Shown here: in pieces, positions 16,636-25,480 of the stretch | Position numbering within the stretch: position 1 is the first letter of the stretch | Layout of the letters: each line of letters begins with the position of its first letter | Assembly (NCBI RefSeq): GCF_001542915.1 | Contig: NZ_LNNH01000014.1 | Coordinates: 1-45,459 of the forward strand | From: Peribacillus simplex | Lineage (GTDB): Bacteria; Bacillota; Bacilli; Bacillales; DSM-1321 | Length of the DNA stretch: 45,459 nucleotides | Direction of reading: 5' to 3' | Program-made: the position numbers and the translations under genes | The notes under the pieces: generated by a model | What the model was told of the DNA's origin: nothing | Seen by the model: only the letters and a program-made list of their open reading frames with translations | The model's database searches: none

Positions 16636-17307
16636 TTAGTAATCGATCGGTTTATCATTGATGTTAATCGTTATTCCTTCCGTTTTTCCATGGGGTCTTT
16701 CCGTGTATGTTAATTCGTTCCGGTCCGGATAGTGTGGGACCTGATTTTTCGTATGGCTCGCAGGGGGGCCGATGACGACCGACTCGTTAATGGGCGCCAA
16801 TGAATCGGCGATTTTCTCGGCATTGACGCCATAGGAAAGCTGGAACACCTCTGGCGGCGTCAGACGCAACATGTCGGATCCTTCCGCCGTTTCGAATTGA
16901 TCATTGTTAAAAAAGAGGTGGAGATGCAGTTCTTGTGAAACGGGTCTGATCCAATGCCACCAAGCCATCGGAATGAAGACGACCTGACCGGGTTTGGCTA
17001 CATAGTTATGCAATTTCTTCGTGTCGGGATCAACGATGGAGATCAGGGCCTCGCCGGAAACCACGACATCCAGCTCCCAGGCATTCGGATGCCAATGAGG
17101 TTCCCGTATATGTCCCTTGGTTAGATACAGGTCCACAAAAGCCCCGCCGACCATTGCCGGTAACTGGGTCGAGGTGACTTCATAAGCGACATTATTTGGA
17201 TTGCGCTCGAAAAAAACATTATCTCTTGAGTCAAAAAAGAGATTCGGGGTACCACTTGATTTTTTTAGGTTCTTGTTATCTGGAACATAACCAGGATTCA
17301 CGGTCAA
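16636..17307 (-). CDS. Cupin-domain protein, oxalate decarboxylase-like monocupin
   Basis: 223 residues. A single cupin core has metal-binding motif 1 EPHWHPNAWELDVVVSGEA (H-x-H-x4-E) and motif 2 PGQVVFIPMAWWHWI with the later His. It resembles one half of OxdC-type bicupins in the germin/oxalate decarboxylase superfamily. The metal ligands are present, so an Mn- or Fe-dependent activity is plausible, but a monocupin of this length is not a classical oxalate decarboxylase and the substrate is unknown. Downstream on its strand lies only a terminator with the wrong polarity. It is probably monocistronic. Confidence 0.82.
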   Translation of the reverse strand: MTVNPGYVPDNKNLKKSSGTPNLFFDSRDNVFFERNPNNVAYEVTSTQLPAMVGGAFVDLYLTKGHIREPHWHPNAWELDVVVSGEALISIVDPDTKKLHNYVAKPGQVVFIPMAWWHWIRPVSQELHLHLFFNNDQFETAEGSDMLRLTPPEVFQLSYGVNAEKIADSLAPINESVVIGPPASHTKNQVPHYPDRNELTYTERPHGKTEGITININDKPIDY

Positions 17308-17490
17308 TCTCCTCCTTACTAATGTTGGTGATGCTTATTTTATATGTGAAAATCTTGGGCGATGTGATTTGTGAAATGAATATCATGGATTGTTTGAAAT
17401 TGTGAGAGAGAGGTGTCGACGAATCGATCCAAAGTAGGTATTTTTTCATTAATGAATATTAAATTTTAGGTAAATCGTTATAAAACCCCT

Positions 17491-17545
17491 TAGTCAACAT
17501 TAGTAATATATGGTAATATAAAAACTGGAATAATTTAGTTGACTA
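17491..17545. promoter_or_regulatory. Spaced inverted repeat upstream of RND exporter
   Basis: TAGTCAAC (17491-17498) and GTTGACTA (17538-17545) are perfect 8-bp inverted copies 39 bp apart in an AT-rich region, with TAATATA boxes between them. The right half lies just upstream of the ribosome binding site. It could be a pair of operator half-sites bracketing the promoter; no regulator gene is adjacent. Confidence 0.4.
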
Positions 17546-17567
17546 TGATATCAGGGGTGGTGTGTAC

Positions 17568-20500
17568 GTGGAATTTCTTACAAAGTGGTCGTTCAAGAAC
17601 AAGGCTGCCGTTTCATTGGTAACCATTTTTATTTTAATGATCGGAATCATCAGTTATTTTAAGCTGCCGATGGAATTTTTACCTTCTGCCGATAATCCAC
17701 AAGTTACGATTATCACGATGGGTCAGGGCACGGATTCGAAAACGATGGAAGCGCAGGTTACCGAACCGATTGAAAGCGCGGTTACGGGAGTAAAAGGAAA
17801 GAGTGCCATGTACTCGACCACTGGCGATGGATTTTCAAAAATCGATCTTTCCTTTGAATCAGGGTCGGATATGAAACAGGCAAAACTGGATGTTCAAGAG
17901 GCTTTAAGCAGTGTGGCGTTGCCGCAAAGTATGACAAAGCCTACCGTTACCCAGTTAAATACATCCATGATTCCGATATCGTTCATAGCTGTGACGTTCA
18001 AGGATGGCTTGACAGCTGAAAGCTTGGATCTTACGAAGAAGGAACTGGAGCCTCTATATAAAGATATTAAAGGAGTTTCGGATGTACAGACATTTGGAAT
18101 CTCCCAATCGGTCCTTTCTGTCAAGGTCGATAATGAACAATTGTCTAAAAAGAACGTCTCGATCCAAAATGTCATGAGCGTACTGAACGGACAGGATGCC
18201 GCTCTAGCCGTTGGTGAGAAGGTGATCGATGGGAAGACAAGTAATATTAAGGTCATCGGTGATGTAACGAGCATAGAAAAAGTAAAAGCGCTGAAGGTCA
18301 CATCAGATGTCACACTTGGAGACATAGCAAAAGTGGCAGAAGCGAAGGATGGTAACCTCATCAGCCGTTTTAACGGAAAAGAAAGCATCGATATCAGCAT
18401 CATCAAGGACAGTCAATCCAATGCTGTCACAATCAGTAAAGAAGTTGAAAAGGTAACAAAGGAAATCAATGAAAAGTACAAGGAACAGAAATCGACCGTC
18501 TATTTATCTACAGCGGATATGGTGGAGACCTCCGTCCATTCGATGGTTAAAGAAGTGCTGCTCGGTGCACTATTCGCCACGATCGTCATCATGGTTTTTT
18601 TACGAAATGTACGTTCTACCTTCATTACGATCGTATCGATTCCGTTATCACTTGGCTTTACTTTATTTTTGCTTTCATTGTCGGGGGTGACGCTGAATAT
18701 CTTGACGCTGGGCGGTGTTGCGGTAGCGATTGGACGCTTGGTGGACGACAGCATTGTTGTGATTGAAAATATTTTCCGGAAAATGCAGCAGGAGAAGATA
18801 TCGGTCCAATTGGTAATGGGTGCGGTAAAAGAGGTCGGAGTGGCAATCACGGCTTCAACGCTTACGACGGTAGCCGTTTTCTTGCCGGTCGCTTTATTGA
18901 ATGGCGGGCTTCAGGAATTCCTGCTTCCCTTTGCTTTAACCGTCACGTATTCTTTGCTGGCATCTTTGATCGTCGCATTGACGGTCGTTCCATTGATGAG
19001 TGCGGGATTGTTGAAACGGGCGAAGCTGCGAAAACATCGACCGGCCAAGCATTTTACGAAGCTTGTCACTTGGTCATTAAACCATAAATGGTTTGTCTTG
19101 ATTATTGCGCTGCTCTTGTTCGTCGGTTCGATTGGTACATATTTTGCGATGCCAAAAGGGGCGATCGATCATTCTTCAGCTGATTATGTATCCGTGACAT
19201 TAACTTATCCAAATGATGAGCCCTTTGATCAAGTAAAAGAGAAGGCAATTGAACTCGAGGGAAAAATGCGTGATTTGAGCGAAGTGGATAATGTGTTCAT
19301 GCAATTAGGAAACTCTGCCGAAGCGGCTCAATATGGCGCCGTCACCTCGCCTACGGAAGCGACTTTCGGTATTTTAGTCAAAGATGAAGCAAATATGGAT
19401 GCAATACTGGAGGAAATCGACAAGCAAAAAGAAAACTATCCCGAGGCAAAGCTTACAGCCAGCGCTTCCTCATTCATGATGGGGGCTTCAAAGACGAACA
19501 TAACGATCGATGTCATTGGCAAGAATGTGGGGGATTTGGAGCGGACCGCCAATAAGATCAAAGGAAACATTCAAGATATTAAGGGAATTGAGGATGTTGC
19601 AACGAACCAGGATGAAAAGAAAACCATTTATTCTTTCAAGGTGGATCCGGCCAAAGGAAATGCAGAACAAATAGGCCAACAACTGGGTGTCATGCTGAAT
19701 GGAACCCCGATTGGCCATATGAAGCTTGCGGATAAGCAGACACCGGTAATACTTGAACCTATTTTGGATCCGAAAAAACCCAATGACTTAAAGAATATTC
19801 CCATTATGACAGATGGCGGTTTAGTCCCAGTCTCAAAAGTCGCTTCATTGACGAGCGAAGAGAGTGCCACGACACAGTTCCATAAAGATGGAGAAACGTA
19901 TCTCCGATTGACGGCAACGGTAGATCCGGCTAAACTGTCTGACATTTCAAATAAAGTCAATGCTGAGATATTTGGAGACAAAGAGACCAAGGGCCTTAAG
20001 ATTCCCAAGGATGTAGATATTTATGTCGGGGGAGCAAGTGCTCAGCGGACGGATGATTTTTCCGATTTGTTCCTGACGATGTTCCTATCGATAGGCATTG
20101 TCTTTCTGATCATGGTTCTTACATTCAAGTCAATGAAGGCACCAATCGCGATTCTATTTTCATTGCCGTTCGCTGCAATCGGCGCAGTGCTGGGATTGGT
20201 CATCAGCCGGATTTCCGTGGATATTACAGCGCTTTTGGGCGCACTCATGCTGATAGGAATCGTCGTGACTAACGCGATCGTGCTTCTCGATCGTGTCAGG
20301 CAAAACGAAGATAGTATGATCATCCGGGATGCAATCATTGAAGCGACAGCTACAAGATTCCGTCCGATCATCATGACGGCTGTAGCCACCATTTGTGCCA
20401 TGCTGCCTCTTTTATATAAAAAGGCCGAAACGGGAAGCCTCGTTTCACAAAGCCTGGCCATCGTTGTCATTGGCGGGCTGGCAGTTTCTACGCTGCTCAC

Positions 20501-20603
20501 ACTCATCGTCATTCCATGTATCTATGAATTGCTGTACTTCAAAAAATCAAAGAAACAGAGAATGAAAAAGAATGAGCCCGTCAGCGAGAGCGCCGAAATG
20601 TAA
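17568..20603 (+). CDS. RND-family efflux transporter (SwrC/AcrB-like)
   Basis: About 1011 residues from GTG 17568 (AGGGGTGG seven bases upstream); a GTG two codons earlier is also possible. The full RND duplication is present: TM1, a large extracytoplasmic loop, TMs including FIVTIVS-type helices, a second large loop and a C-terminal TM bundle. The proton-relay motif GRLVDDSIVVIENIFRK (TM4 Asp-Asp) is intact. Firmicute members such as B. subtilis SwrC export surfactin and other amphiphiles without an outer-membrane partner. No membrane fusion protein or regulator is adjacent here. It is monocistronic with a strong terminator. Confidence 0.92.
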   Translation: MEFLTKWSFKNKAAVSLVTIFILMIGIISYFKLPMEFLPSADNPQVTIITMGQGTDSKTMEAQVTEPIESAVTGVKGKSAMYSTTGDGFSKIDLSFESGSDMKQAKLDVQEALSSVALPQSMTKPTVTQLNTSMIPISFIAVTFKDGLTAESLDLTKKELEPLYKDIKGVSDVQTFGISQSVLSVKVDNEQLSKKNVSIQNVMSVLNGQDAALAVGEKVIDGKTSNIKVIGDVTSIEKVKALKVTSDVTLGDIAKVAEAKDGNLISRFNGKESIDISIIKDSQSNAVTISKEVEKVTKEINEKYKEQKSTVYLSTADMVETSVHSMVKEVLLGALFATIVIMVFLRNVRSTFITIVSIPLSLGFTLFLLSLSGVTLNILTLGGVAVAIGRLVDDSIVVIENIFRKMQQEKISVQLVMGAVKEVGVAITASTLTTVAVFLPVALLNGGLQEFLLPFALTVTYSLLASLIVALTVVPLMSAGLLKRAKLRKHRPAKHFTKLVTWSLNHKWFVLIIALLLFVGSIGTYFAMPKGAIDHSSADYVSVTLTYPNDEPFDQVKEKAIELEGKMRDLSEVDNVFMQLGNSAEAAQYGAVTSPTEATFGILVKDEANMDAILEEIDKQKENYPEAKLTASASSFMMGASKTNITIDVIGKNVGDLERTANKIKGNIQDIKGIEDVATNQDEKKTIYSFKVDPAKGNAEQIGQQLGVMLNGTPIGHMKLADKQTPVILEPILDPKKPNDLKNIPIMTDGGLVPVSKVASLTSEESATTQFHKDGETYLRLTATVDPAKLSDISNKVNAEIFGDKETKGLKIPKDVDIYVGGASAQRTDDFSDLFLTMFLSIGIVFLIMVLTFKSMKAPIAILFSLPFAAIGAVLGLVISRISVDITALLGALMLIGIVVTNAIVLLDRVRQNEDSMIIRDAIIEATATRFRPIIMTAVATICAMLPLLYKKAETGSLVSQSLAIVVIGGLAVSTLLTLIVIPCIYELLYFKKSKKQRMKKNEPVSESAEM

Positions 20604-20620
20604 GGAAGCTTTATCAAAAG

Positions 20621-20661
20621 GTTTGCAGGGAACGAGACGCCTTCCCTGCAACCCTTTTTTC
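20621..20661 (+). terminator. Intrinsic terminator after RND gene
   Basis: TTGCAGGGA (20623-20631) pairs with TCCCTGCAA (20643-20651), followed by CCC and a T run. Confidence 0.88.
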
Positions 20662-20777
20662 TTTGGAGCTGTCAATCATTGCAAGGCCAACGGAGACTAA
20701 TCGTACCAATGACTTGGGTGAAAAAATCATAACCGGCCTTTCCGTTCATCCTGAATCAAATTTATGGGGATATATAA

Positions 20778-20807
20778 TTGACAATGAGAATCATTTTCAT
20801 TTATAGT
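20778..20807 (+). promoter_or_regulatory. Fur-box-controlled promoter
   Basis: The -35 TTGACA (20778-20783) and -10 TATAGT (20802-20807) are 18 bp apart. The spacer contains TGAGAATCATTTTCA (20785-20799), a 7-1-7 Fur box matching TGATAATnATTATCA at 13 of 15 positions. A repressor bound here would cover the promoter, so the flavodoxin-fbpA-fbpB transcript should be switched on by iron limitation. A second TATAAT at 20813-20818 has no paired -35. Confidence 0.88.
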
Positions 20808-20849
20808 AGAGGTATAATGAAAGCTATTCTCCATTAGGGGGCGATATAG

Positions 20850-21401
20850 ATGAAGGTATTCATTGGTTACGTCAGTTTATCCGGTAATACCGAGAAAATG
20901 GCTGTAAACATAAAGAATCGAATGCTGGCTGTCGGCTGTGACGTATATATGGAAAGATTGGATACGGTAGAAGTGGAAGCGTTGAAGGAGTTCGATTTGT
21001 CCTTCATCGGTTTATATACATGGAATCAAGGAGGTTTGCCATATGAGGCAAACGAATTTTATGAAGAGCTCGATCAAGCCAACTTTCATGGAGTGAAGGT
21101 CGCATTATTCGGTGCAGGTGACTTGAGCCAGCCAAAGCCTTGCGGTGCCATCAATATCCTCTCCAATAAGATGAAGCAATGTGGATTTGCTGTTTATGAT
21201 CGTGTTTTGAAAATCGATCAGGGAGCACCTGCACACGATCGGGTAAGGCAATGTGAAGACTTTGCAGATCGGGCTCTTAGTTGGGGAAGCAAAAGGAAGA
21301 AATGGCGGTATCTCGTTTGGAATCGGATGCAAAATAACCATAAGTACCGAAAGACTGCCTACTTATTAAGGAGGGTGATGGATGATTACCCAATTAAATA
21401 A
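20850..21401 (+). CDS. Flavodoxin-like protein, Fur-regulated
   Basis: 183 residues. The flavodoxin N-terminus has FMN phosphate loop SLSGNTEKM (residues 9-17), then LYTWNQGGLPYEANEF, an aromatic isoalloxazine-loop region, and LFGAGDLSQPKPCGA. The C-terminal ~35 residues are a basic extension (SWGSKRKKWRYLVWNRM, KYRKTAYLLRR) beyond the usual ~150-residue fold. In iron-starved Bacillus, flavodoxins replace ferredoxin as electron carriers, and the Fur box upstream fits that. Its last 20 bp overlap the fbpA-like gene. NrdI was considered, but there is no nrdEF nearby. Confidence 0.85.
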   Translation: MKVFIGYVSLSGNTEKMAVNIKNRMLAVGCDVYMERLDTVEVEALKEFDLSFIGLYTWNQGGLPYEANEFYEELDQANFHGVKVALFGAGDLSQPKPCGAINILSNKMKQCGFAVYDRVLKIDQGAPAHDRVRQCEDFADRALSWGSKRKKWRYLVWNRMQNNHKYRKTAYLLRRVMDDYPIK

Positions 21402-21537
21402 TAAGAGAGAATGGAAGAAAGAAGAACTTATCCAAGAACTTCTGAAATTTGGCCTATTCAAGAAATATAATAAACAGCTCTACGAACTGCCGATGGTTGT
21501 CCTGCAGAGAGAATTCAATCGTTTGAGAGGTGAATGA
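21382..21537 (+). CDS. fbpA: Fur-regulated basic protein A-like small protein
   Basis: 51 residues, overlapping the flavodoxin end by 20 bp, with AAGGAGGGTG ideally placed before the ATG. The core EELIQELLKFGLFKKYNKQL and YELPMVVLQREF match the FbpA pattern (ELI-x-KLI-x-GYYK...QLYELTLxELExEY). The protein is basic. In B. subtilis the Fbp proteins work with the FsrA small RNA in the iron-sparing response. No FsrA-like RNA is identifiable here by eye. Confidence 0.78.
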   Translation: MITQLNNKREWKKEELIQELLKFGLFKKYNKQLYELPMVVLQREFNRLRGE

Positions 21538-21541
21538 AAGC

Positions 21542-21691
21542 ATGTCTAGGAGAAGAAAATCGTATAAAGAACTGCTAAATGAAAACCGCGAGCATTTGTT
21601 GCATGATAAAACGGAGGTCGAGCGCATTTTTACAAAAATCGATCAAAAGGCCGTCGTTGAAGTCAAAAAAACGAAGCAAGTGCACTCATGA
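21542..21691 (+). CDS. fbpB: Fur-regulated basic protein B-like small protein
   Basis: 49 residues starting four bases after the fbpA stop, with GAGAGGTGA as the ribosome binding site. MSRRRKSYKELLNENREHLL followed by DKTEVERIFTKID fits the FbpB pattern (basic start, ELVxENKxELLxDxExIExIExRIE). It is highly charged. The third gene of the Fur-controlled operon, it is followed at once by a terminator. Its role is inferred from B. subtilis, where FbpB helps FsrA repress iron-rich enzymes. Confidence 0.78.
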   Translation: MSRRRKSYKELLNENREHLLHDKTEVERIFTKIDQKAVVEVKKTKQVHS

Positions 21692-21699
21692 GTTCATGT

Positions 21700-21733
21700 A
21701 AAACCGAAATCCAGCGTTGATTTCGGTTTTTTC
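21700..21733 (+). terminator. Intrinsic terminator of flavodoxin-fbpAB operon
   Basis: AAAACCGAAATC (21700-21711) pairs perfectly with GATTTCGGTTTT (21719-21730), followed by more T. Confidence 0.92.
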
Positions 21734-21851
21734 TATGGAATGAAACGTCTATTCTTTCAGTATGTTATAATTTACCAATAGAGCTAGGTTGCTAAGAAGG
21801 TCAACAGCCGGCGTCCAAAATGAAACGATAAAGAAAGGGTGGAATTTAGTT

Positions 21852-22373
21852 ATGAGCGGGAAAAAAGGGCTGGTTTTCTTATTGCTATGTTTAATGGGTG
21901 TAAGTGGCTGTACCGCAACCAATGTTCCGGAGTCCCAACAATCCCCTAAACAGAATCTTTCCAATGATGCGCCCGGCTTTGTTGCGGAAGAGGATTTTGA
22001 AGAGGTCGATTGGGAAATGACGGCCGCTGAGTTTGACACAAATACAGGCAGCGCCATGTCAGGAAATGAGAACAAAGTCGGCATAATCGGACCTGAATTA
22101 AAGGCAAACGAAATCCAAAAATGGCTGTGGCACTTTTGGGGGATGGATGAGGGGCCATTGTCTCTTGTCGGCTATCATAAAGAATCGAAGGATATCAGTC
22201 CCGTTTTCAGTGAAGGAGTTTGGTCAAGGAACGGGATTGGCGGCGGTAAAATTAATGGAGCGGATGCCAGCCTGCCCACTAACGTTGTGTTGCCGAAAGC
22301 AGGTAAATGGGCGATATTGGTTTATATCGATGGCCAATTATTCGATACTTTGGTAATCGAGGTCAACGCTTGA
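21852..22373 (+). CDS. Lipoprotein, DUF4871/YhfM-like
   Basis: 173 residues from ATG 21852 (AAAGGGTGG upstream). The signal peptide is followed by lipobox VSGC, so lipidation and surface anchoring are expected. The mature protein has an acidic linker (FVAEEDFEEVDWEM) and a conserved-looking domain with IQKWLWHFWG and INGADASLPTNVVLPKAGKW, patterns I associate with DUF4871 lipoproteins such as B. subtilis YhfM. That family has no firm function. The family call is moderate; the lipoprotein call is strong. Confidence 0.75.
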   Translation: MSGKKGLVFLLLCLMGVSGCTATNVPESQQSPKQNLSNDAPGFVAEEDFEEVDWEMTAAEFDTNTGSAMSGNENKVGIIGPELKANEIQKWLWHFWGMDEGPLSLVGYHKESKDISPVFSEGVWSRNGIGGGKINGADASLPTNVVLPKAGKWAILVYIDGQLFDTLVIEVNA

Positions 22374-22538
22374 CTATCAGTCAGAAGACCTTCGGCTCTC
22401 GTGAACACTTATTACCATTTTATTAAAAATAAGTAATTTAAACCCAATAAATCAAGCGCATACGTTATAATGAATGTGCTCCATAGAAAGATAGTCGGAA
22501 AATCAGCTGATGATTATATGAATGGAGGTAATAGGACA

Positions 22539-23099
22539 GTGAAGAAAAAATTATTGGTGATGATTCCTGCCGTTGCCTTGATGGCTGCGCCACTAGGTAC
22601 AGGGGCTGCATCAATTACCCACGCAGCTTCAAAGGATAGCCAAGTCCAGAAAATCGAAACGAAGGCGGAAACGCGTCCGACCCTCCGCAAAGGCTCGCGC
22701 TCAAGCTATGTAACCGACCTGCAGCAAAGCCTTAAGGATGTTAAATATACCGTGGGTGTTGATGGCATCTTTGGTACGCAAACGCAAAATGTCGTTAGGG
22801 AATTTCAAGTGGAGCACGATCTGAGCTCGGATGGTATCGTCGGGCCGAAGACATGGGCAGCCTTGGATGAAAATAAGGTCGAAAGAAAACAGTTCACGGA
22901 TAAGGATGCAATTGCGCTAGGCAAGAAAAAGCTAGGGAGCAAAATCGTATTTAGCGGTGACGGCAGATTGCTGAAAGATGGCAAAGGAAAAGCTTATTAC
23001 CTATTTAAAGCTGCCAACCAGGATTGGATCGATCAAGGCGGTACAGGTACGATCGGCTGGTTCAACATATATAAAGATGGCCGAGTAGTGGAGCAATAA
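22539..23099 (+). CDS. Secreted peptidoglycan-binding (PG_binding_1) protein
   Basis: 186 residues from GTG 22539, with GGAGG ten bases upstream. The Sec signal peptide KKKLLVMIPAVALMAAPLG is probably cleaved near THAA. One peptidoglycan-binding repeat spans about residues 55-110: RKGSRSSYVTDLQQSL, then VDGIFGTQTQNVVREFQ and SSDGIVGPKTWAALD. The C-terminal ~75 residues (KDAIALGKKKLGSKIVFSGD..., IGWFNIYKDGRVVEQ) show no catalytic motif I recognise. It is probably a wall-associated accessory or fragment of a hydrolase-like system. Confidence 0.85.
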   Translation: MKKKLLVMIPAVALMAAPLGTGAASITHAASKDSQVQKIETKAETRPTLRKGSRSSYVTDLQQSLKDVKYTVGVDGIFGTQTQNVVREFQVEHDLSSDGIVGPKTWAALDENKVERKQFTDKDAIALGKKKLGSKIVFSGDGRLLKDGKGKAYYLFKAANQDWIDQGGTGTIGWFNIYKDGRVVEQ

Positions 23100-23239
23100 G
23101 CAGTTTTGGTATAAAAAAAAGCAACCCCCTGCACACCACCAGGAAAGATGCGTGGAGGGTTGGGTTACTTTCATGATCTTAGTGGCTACTGACTTACGAC
23201 GGAAAGCCGCCACTCGTTATGCAGTTTGCTGTTCAGTCA

Positions 23240-23268
23240 AGACGCTGGTTAAACCAGTGTCTTTTTTT
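23240..23268 (+). terminator. Intrinsic terminator
   Basis: AGACGCTGGTT and AACCAGTGTCT (one G-U pair) form a tight stem followed by a run of T. It lies 140 bp after the PG-binding gene. Between them is a weaker dyad (CAACCCCCTGCAC with TGCGTGGAGGGTTG, 23123-23162). Confidence 0.8.
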
Positions 23269-23351
23269 ATGTCTGTTTTCTTTGTTCCTATTCACCCAGT
23301 AATGCAGTGAGGTTGATTGTCACTCCCGTGCTTGTTATTTTTTGGTAAAAT

Positions 23352-23792
23352 CTAGATTTTCGTCGTTGCATTCCGATCGATTTCCAGTTTATTTTGTTTC
23401 ATCCCTTTATAAGAGGCGACCACAGGAATCAAGCAGCATAACGCCATGGGTAAACAATAAAGAAGGTAGAAGTGCCCTCCGTTTTCCATTAGGGGAATAT
23501 AAGCTAAGGAAGCAAAAAGTAACGCAGCGAAAATGATCGCAAAAATCCCGAAGGACTGATGGTAAAAGGCATGAATTTCCCTTCTTCGTTCTTCTTGGTT
23601 AAGTAGGGCTTTGGCCGCTTTATTCGTTCGAAGGAATAGGTACACGGATATCAGGAGAAACAAGGCGGAAAAGGGTAAAGCTAAAGCAAATAGAGAGACG
23701 TCTAGGATGGAAAGATAAAAGCTGGATAAGAAGAACACCTCTGACACACCTAATGGTAAGCAATAATTGAAGATGCTTATTTTGTTATTCAT
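23352..23792 (-). CDS. Hypothetical four-TM membrane protein
   Basis: 146 residues; AAGGAGGGA lies upstream of the ATG. Four hydrophobic segments arranged as two hairpins are separated by a charged loop (NQEERRREIHAFYHQ): YCLPLGVSEVFFLSSFYLSI, LPFSALFLLISVYLFL, GIFAIIFAALLFASLAYIPL and LLYCLPMALCCLIPVVASY. No motif identifies the family. It is monocistronic and convergent with the preceding gene. Confidence 0.75.
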   Translation of the reverse strand: MNNKISIFNYCLPLGVSEVFFLSSFYLSILDVSLFALALPFSALFLLISVYLFLRTNKAAKALLNQEERRREIHAFYHQSFGIFAIIFAALLFASLAYIPLMENGGHFYLLYCLPMALCCLIPVVASYKGMKQNKLEIDRNATTKI

Positions 23793-23978
23793 AAAATCCC
23801 TCCTTCTATATAATAGTATGCAACTGCTTACATGTTCACGACTTTGTCACATTTTTTAAAAAAATAAATGTCCAAGTTTCCAGCATTTCAGCCGCCAGGT
23901 AGGGTTATTTATTTAAACTGAATAGCAGCCTTGCTTATTACGAATAGTAGTAACATATCGGGTAAGGGGGGATGGTCA

Positions 23979-25409
23979 GTGGCTGCCAAAATGGCATGGA
24001 AGGGTTTTTTACTTGTTCTTTTAGTATATTTTCTTTATGTAGTGGTGGCGGCAGTGGTCATTTTCTGCTTTCCCAAGGAAAAAGAAGCAGGCAGGATGAC
24101 GGATCACATAAGTACCTATATGGGAACAAAAGGATCAACCGTCGATCGTGTGCAGCTTCTTGAAGACGGATATGAATCAGGACTGGCCCGCATGCAAATG
24201 ATTCAGGAAGCGAAGGAATCGATCGATGTTGCCTACTACTCCATCGCAAAAGGGGAAACGAGCGAACTGCTTCTGGGAGCTTTGATCGAAGCAGCCGATC
24301 GCGGCGTCAAGGTCCGGATCCTCCTGGACGGAATTTGCCATGGCCTGAGGGGTGAATTGCGGAATGCCCGCTATGCATTGTCATCACATGAAAATATCGA
24401 ATTAAGGTACTACGAAACCTTCAAGCCATTCAGGCCATGGACCTGGCACAATCGGCTTCATGACAAAATCATGACAGTGGACGGCAAGTTAGCCATCATC
24501 GGGGGCAGGAATATTGCCGATAAGTATTTGGCAAGCAAGCCGCCTAAGGATTTTGTCTACGACCGCGATGTCCTGATTTTTAATGCGAAACAAGAAGAAG
24601 ACAGTGTCATCGTTGATATGAAGGGCTATTTGAATGAATTATGGAATCATCCATATACGAGCGAGGTTTTTGCGGATCTTTCCAAGAAACAAACGGAAAA
24701 AGGAAAAAAGATGAGGGCGAGATTATCCAGTCAATATCGTGAGGCCCGGCATGCGAATGCCGATTTCGTTCATCCGATCAACGATTGGAACACGTCAACA
24801 GCCACTACGCAAAAAGTTTCTTTCCTTCATAATCCAATCGAGCGTTTCTATAAATATCCTTTTGTGTGGAAATCATTAGTGGATATTGCAGCGGAGGCGA
24901 AGCAATCGGTATTCATCCAGAGCCCTTATATCGTCCCGGCCGACATGTTGGAGGAGTACGTGCCAAACCGGCTGGATGCTGAAGCCGAGTGGACGATATT
25001 GACCAATTCGGTGACTTCGACTCCGAATGTGATCGCTTTTTCCGGTTATTTAGGGCTTAGGGATCGTATCGTCGAGACAGGGGCAAGGCTTTATGAATAT
25101 TCGAAGCTGTATTCATTGCATGGGAAGTCAGTAGTATATGATGGACGGTTAAGTGCAGTCGGTTCCTTCAATTTGGATTCACGATCTGCCTTTTTAAATA
25201 CGGAATCGATGGTGATCATTGATAGTGAACCATTCGCCTCGCAGTTAATTGAGGCGATGGATTCGAAAATTGCGGATAGTACACTAGTTGCTGCCGATAA
25301 AAAATATATCGAGCCACCGGAAGACATAAAAAAGGATGAATCCTACTTTAAAGCCACTTTTTTGAAAGCTCTCTCTAAAATAACGGTATATTGCAACAGG
25401 TTCATTTAA
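23979..25409 (+). CDS. Phospholipase D-like protein (cardiolipin synthase family)
   Basis: 476 residues from GTG 23979 (AAGGGGGG upstream). One N-terminal TM (GFLLVLLVYFLYVVVAAVVI) precedes two PLD catalytic modules: HDKIMTVDGKLAIIGGRN (H161, K163, D168) and HGKSVVYDGRLSAVGSFN. Both HKD motifs are complete. The domain order fits cardiolipin synthase-type transphosphatidylases, but bacterial Cls usually has two N-terminal TMs, so another PLD-type lipid or nuclease function cannot be excluded. The MBL-fold gene begins 71 bp downstream. Confidence 0.85.
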   Translation: MAAKMAWKGFLLVLLVYFLYVVVAAVVIFCFPKEKEAGRMTDHISTYMGTKGSTVDRVQLLEDGYESGLARMQMIQEAKESIDVAYYSIAKGETSELLLGALIEAADRGVKVRILLDGICHGLRGELRNARYALSSHENIELRYYETFKPFRPWTWHNRLHDKIMTVDGKLAIIGGRNIADKYLASKPPKDFVYDRDVLIFNAKQEEDSVIVDMKGYLNELWNHPYTSEVFADLSKKQTEKGKKMRARLSSQYREARHANADFVHPINDWNTSTATTQKVSFLHNPIERFYKYPFVWKSLVDIAAEAKQSVFIQSPYIVPADMLEEYVPNRLDAEAEWTILTNSVTSTPNVIAFSGYLGLRDRIVETGARLYEYSKLYSLHGKSVVYDGRLSAVGSFNLDSRSAFLNTESMVIIDSEPFASQLIEAMDSKIADSTLVAADKKYIEPPEDIKKDESYFKATFLKALSKITVYCNRFI

Positions 25410-25480
25410 TGCCATGGAATTGCACCGGTTTGGTATACTTAGGCTTCCATCCACAATACCTATCCGAAGGAGAAACAATC

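Noticed and set aside
20850..21401. NrdI of ribonucleotide reductase
   Set aside because: The FMN loop fits flavodoxins generally, but there is no nrdE or nrdF nearby and the Fur box with fbpA/fbpB indicates an iron-limitation flavodoxin.
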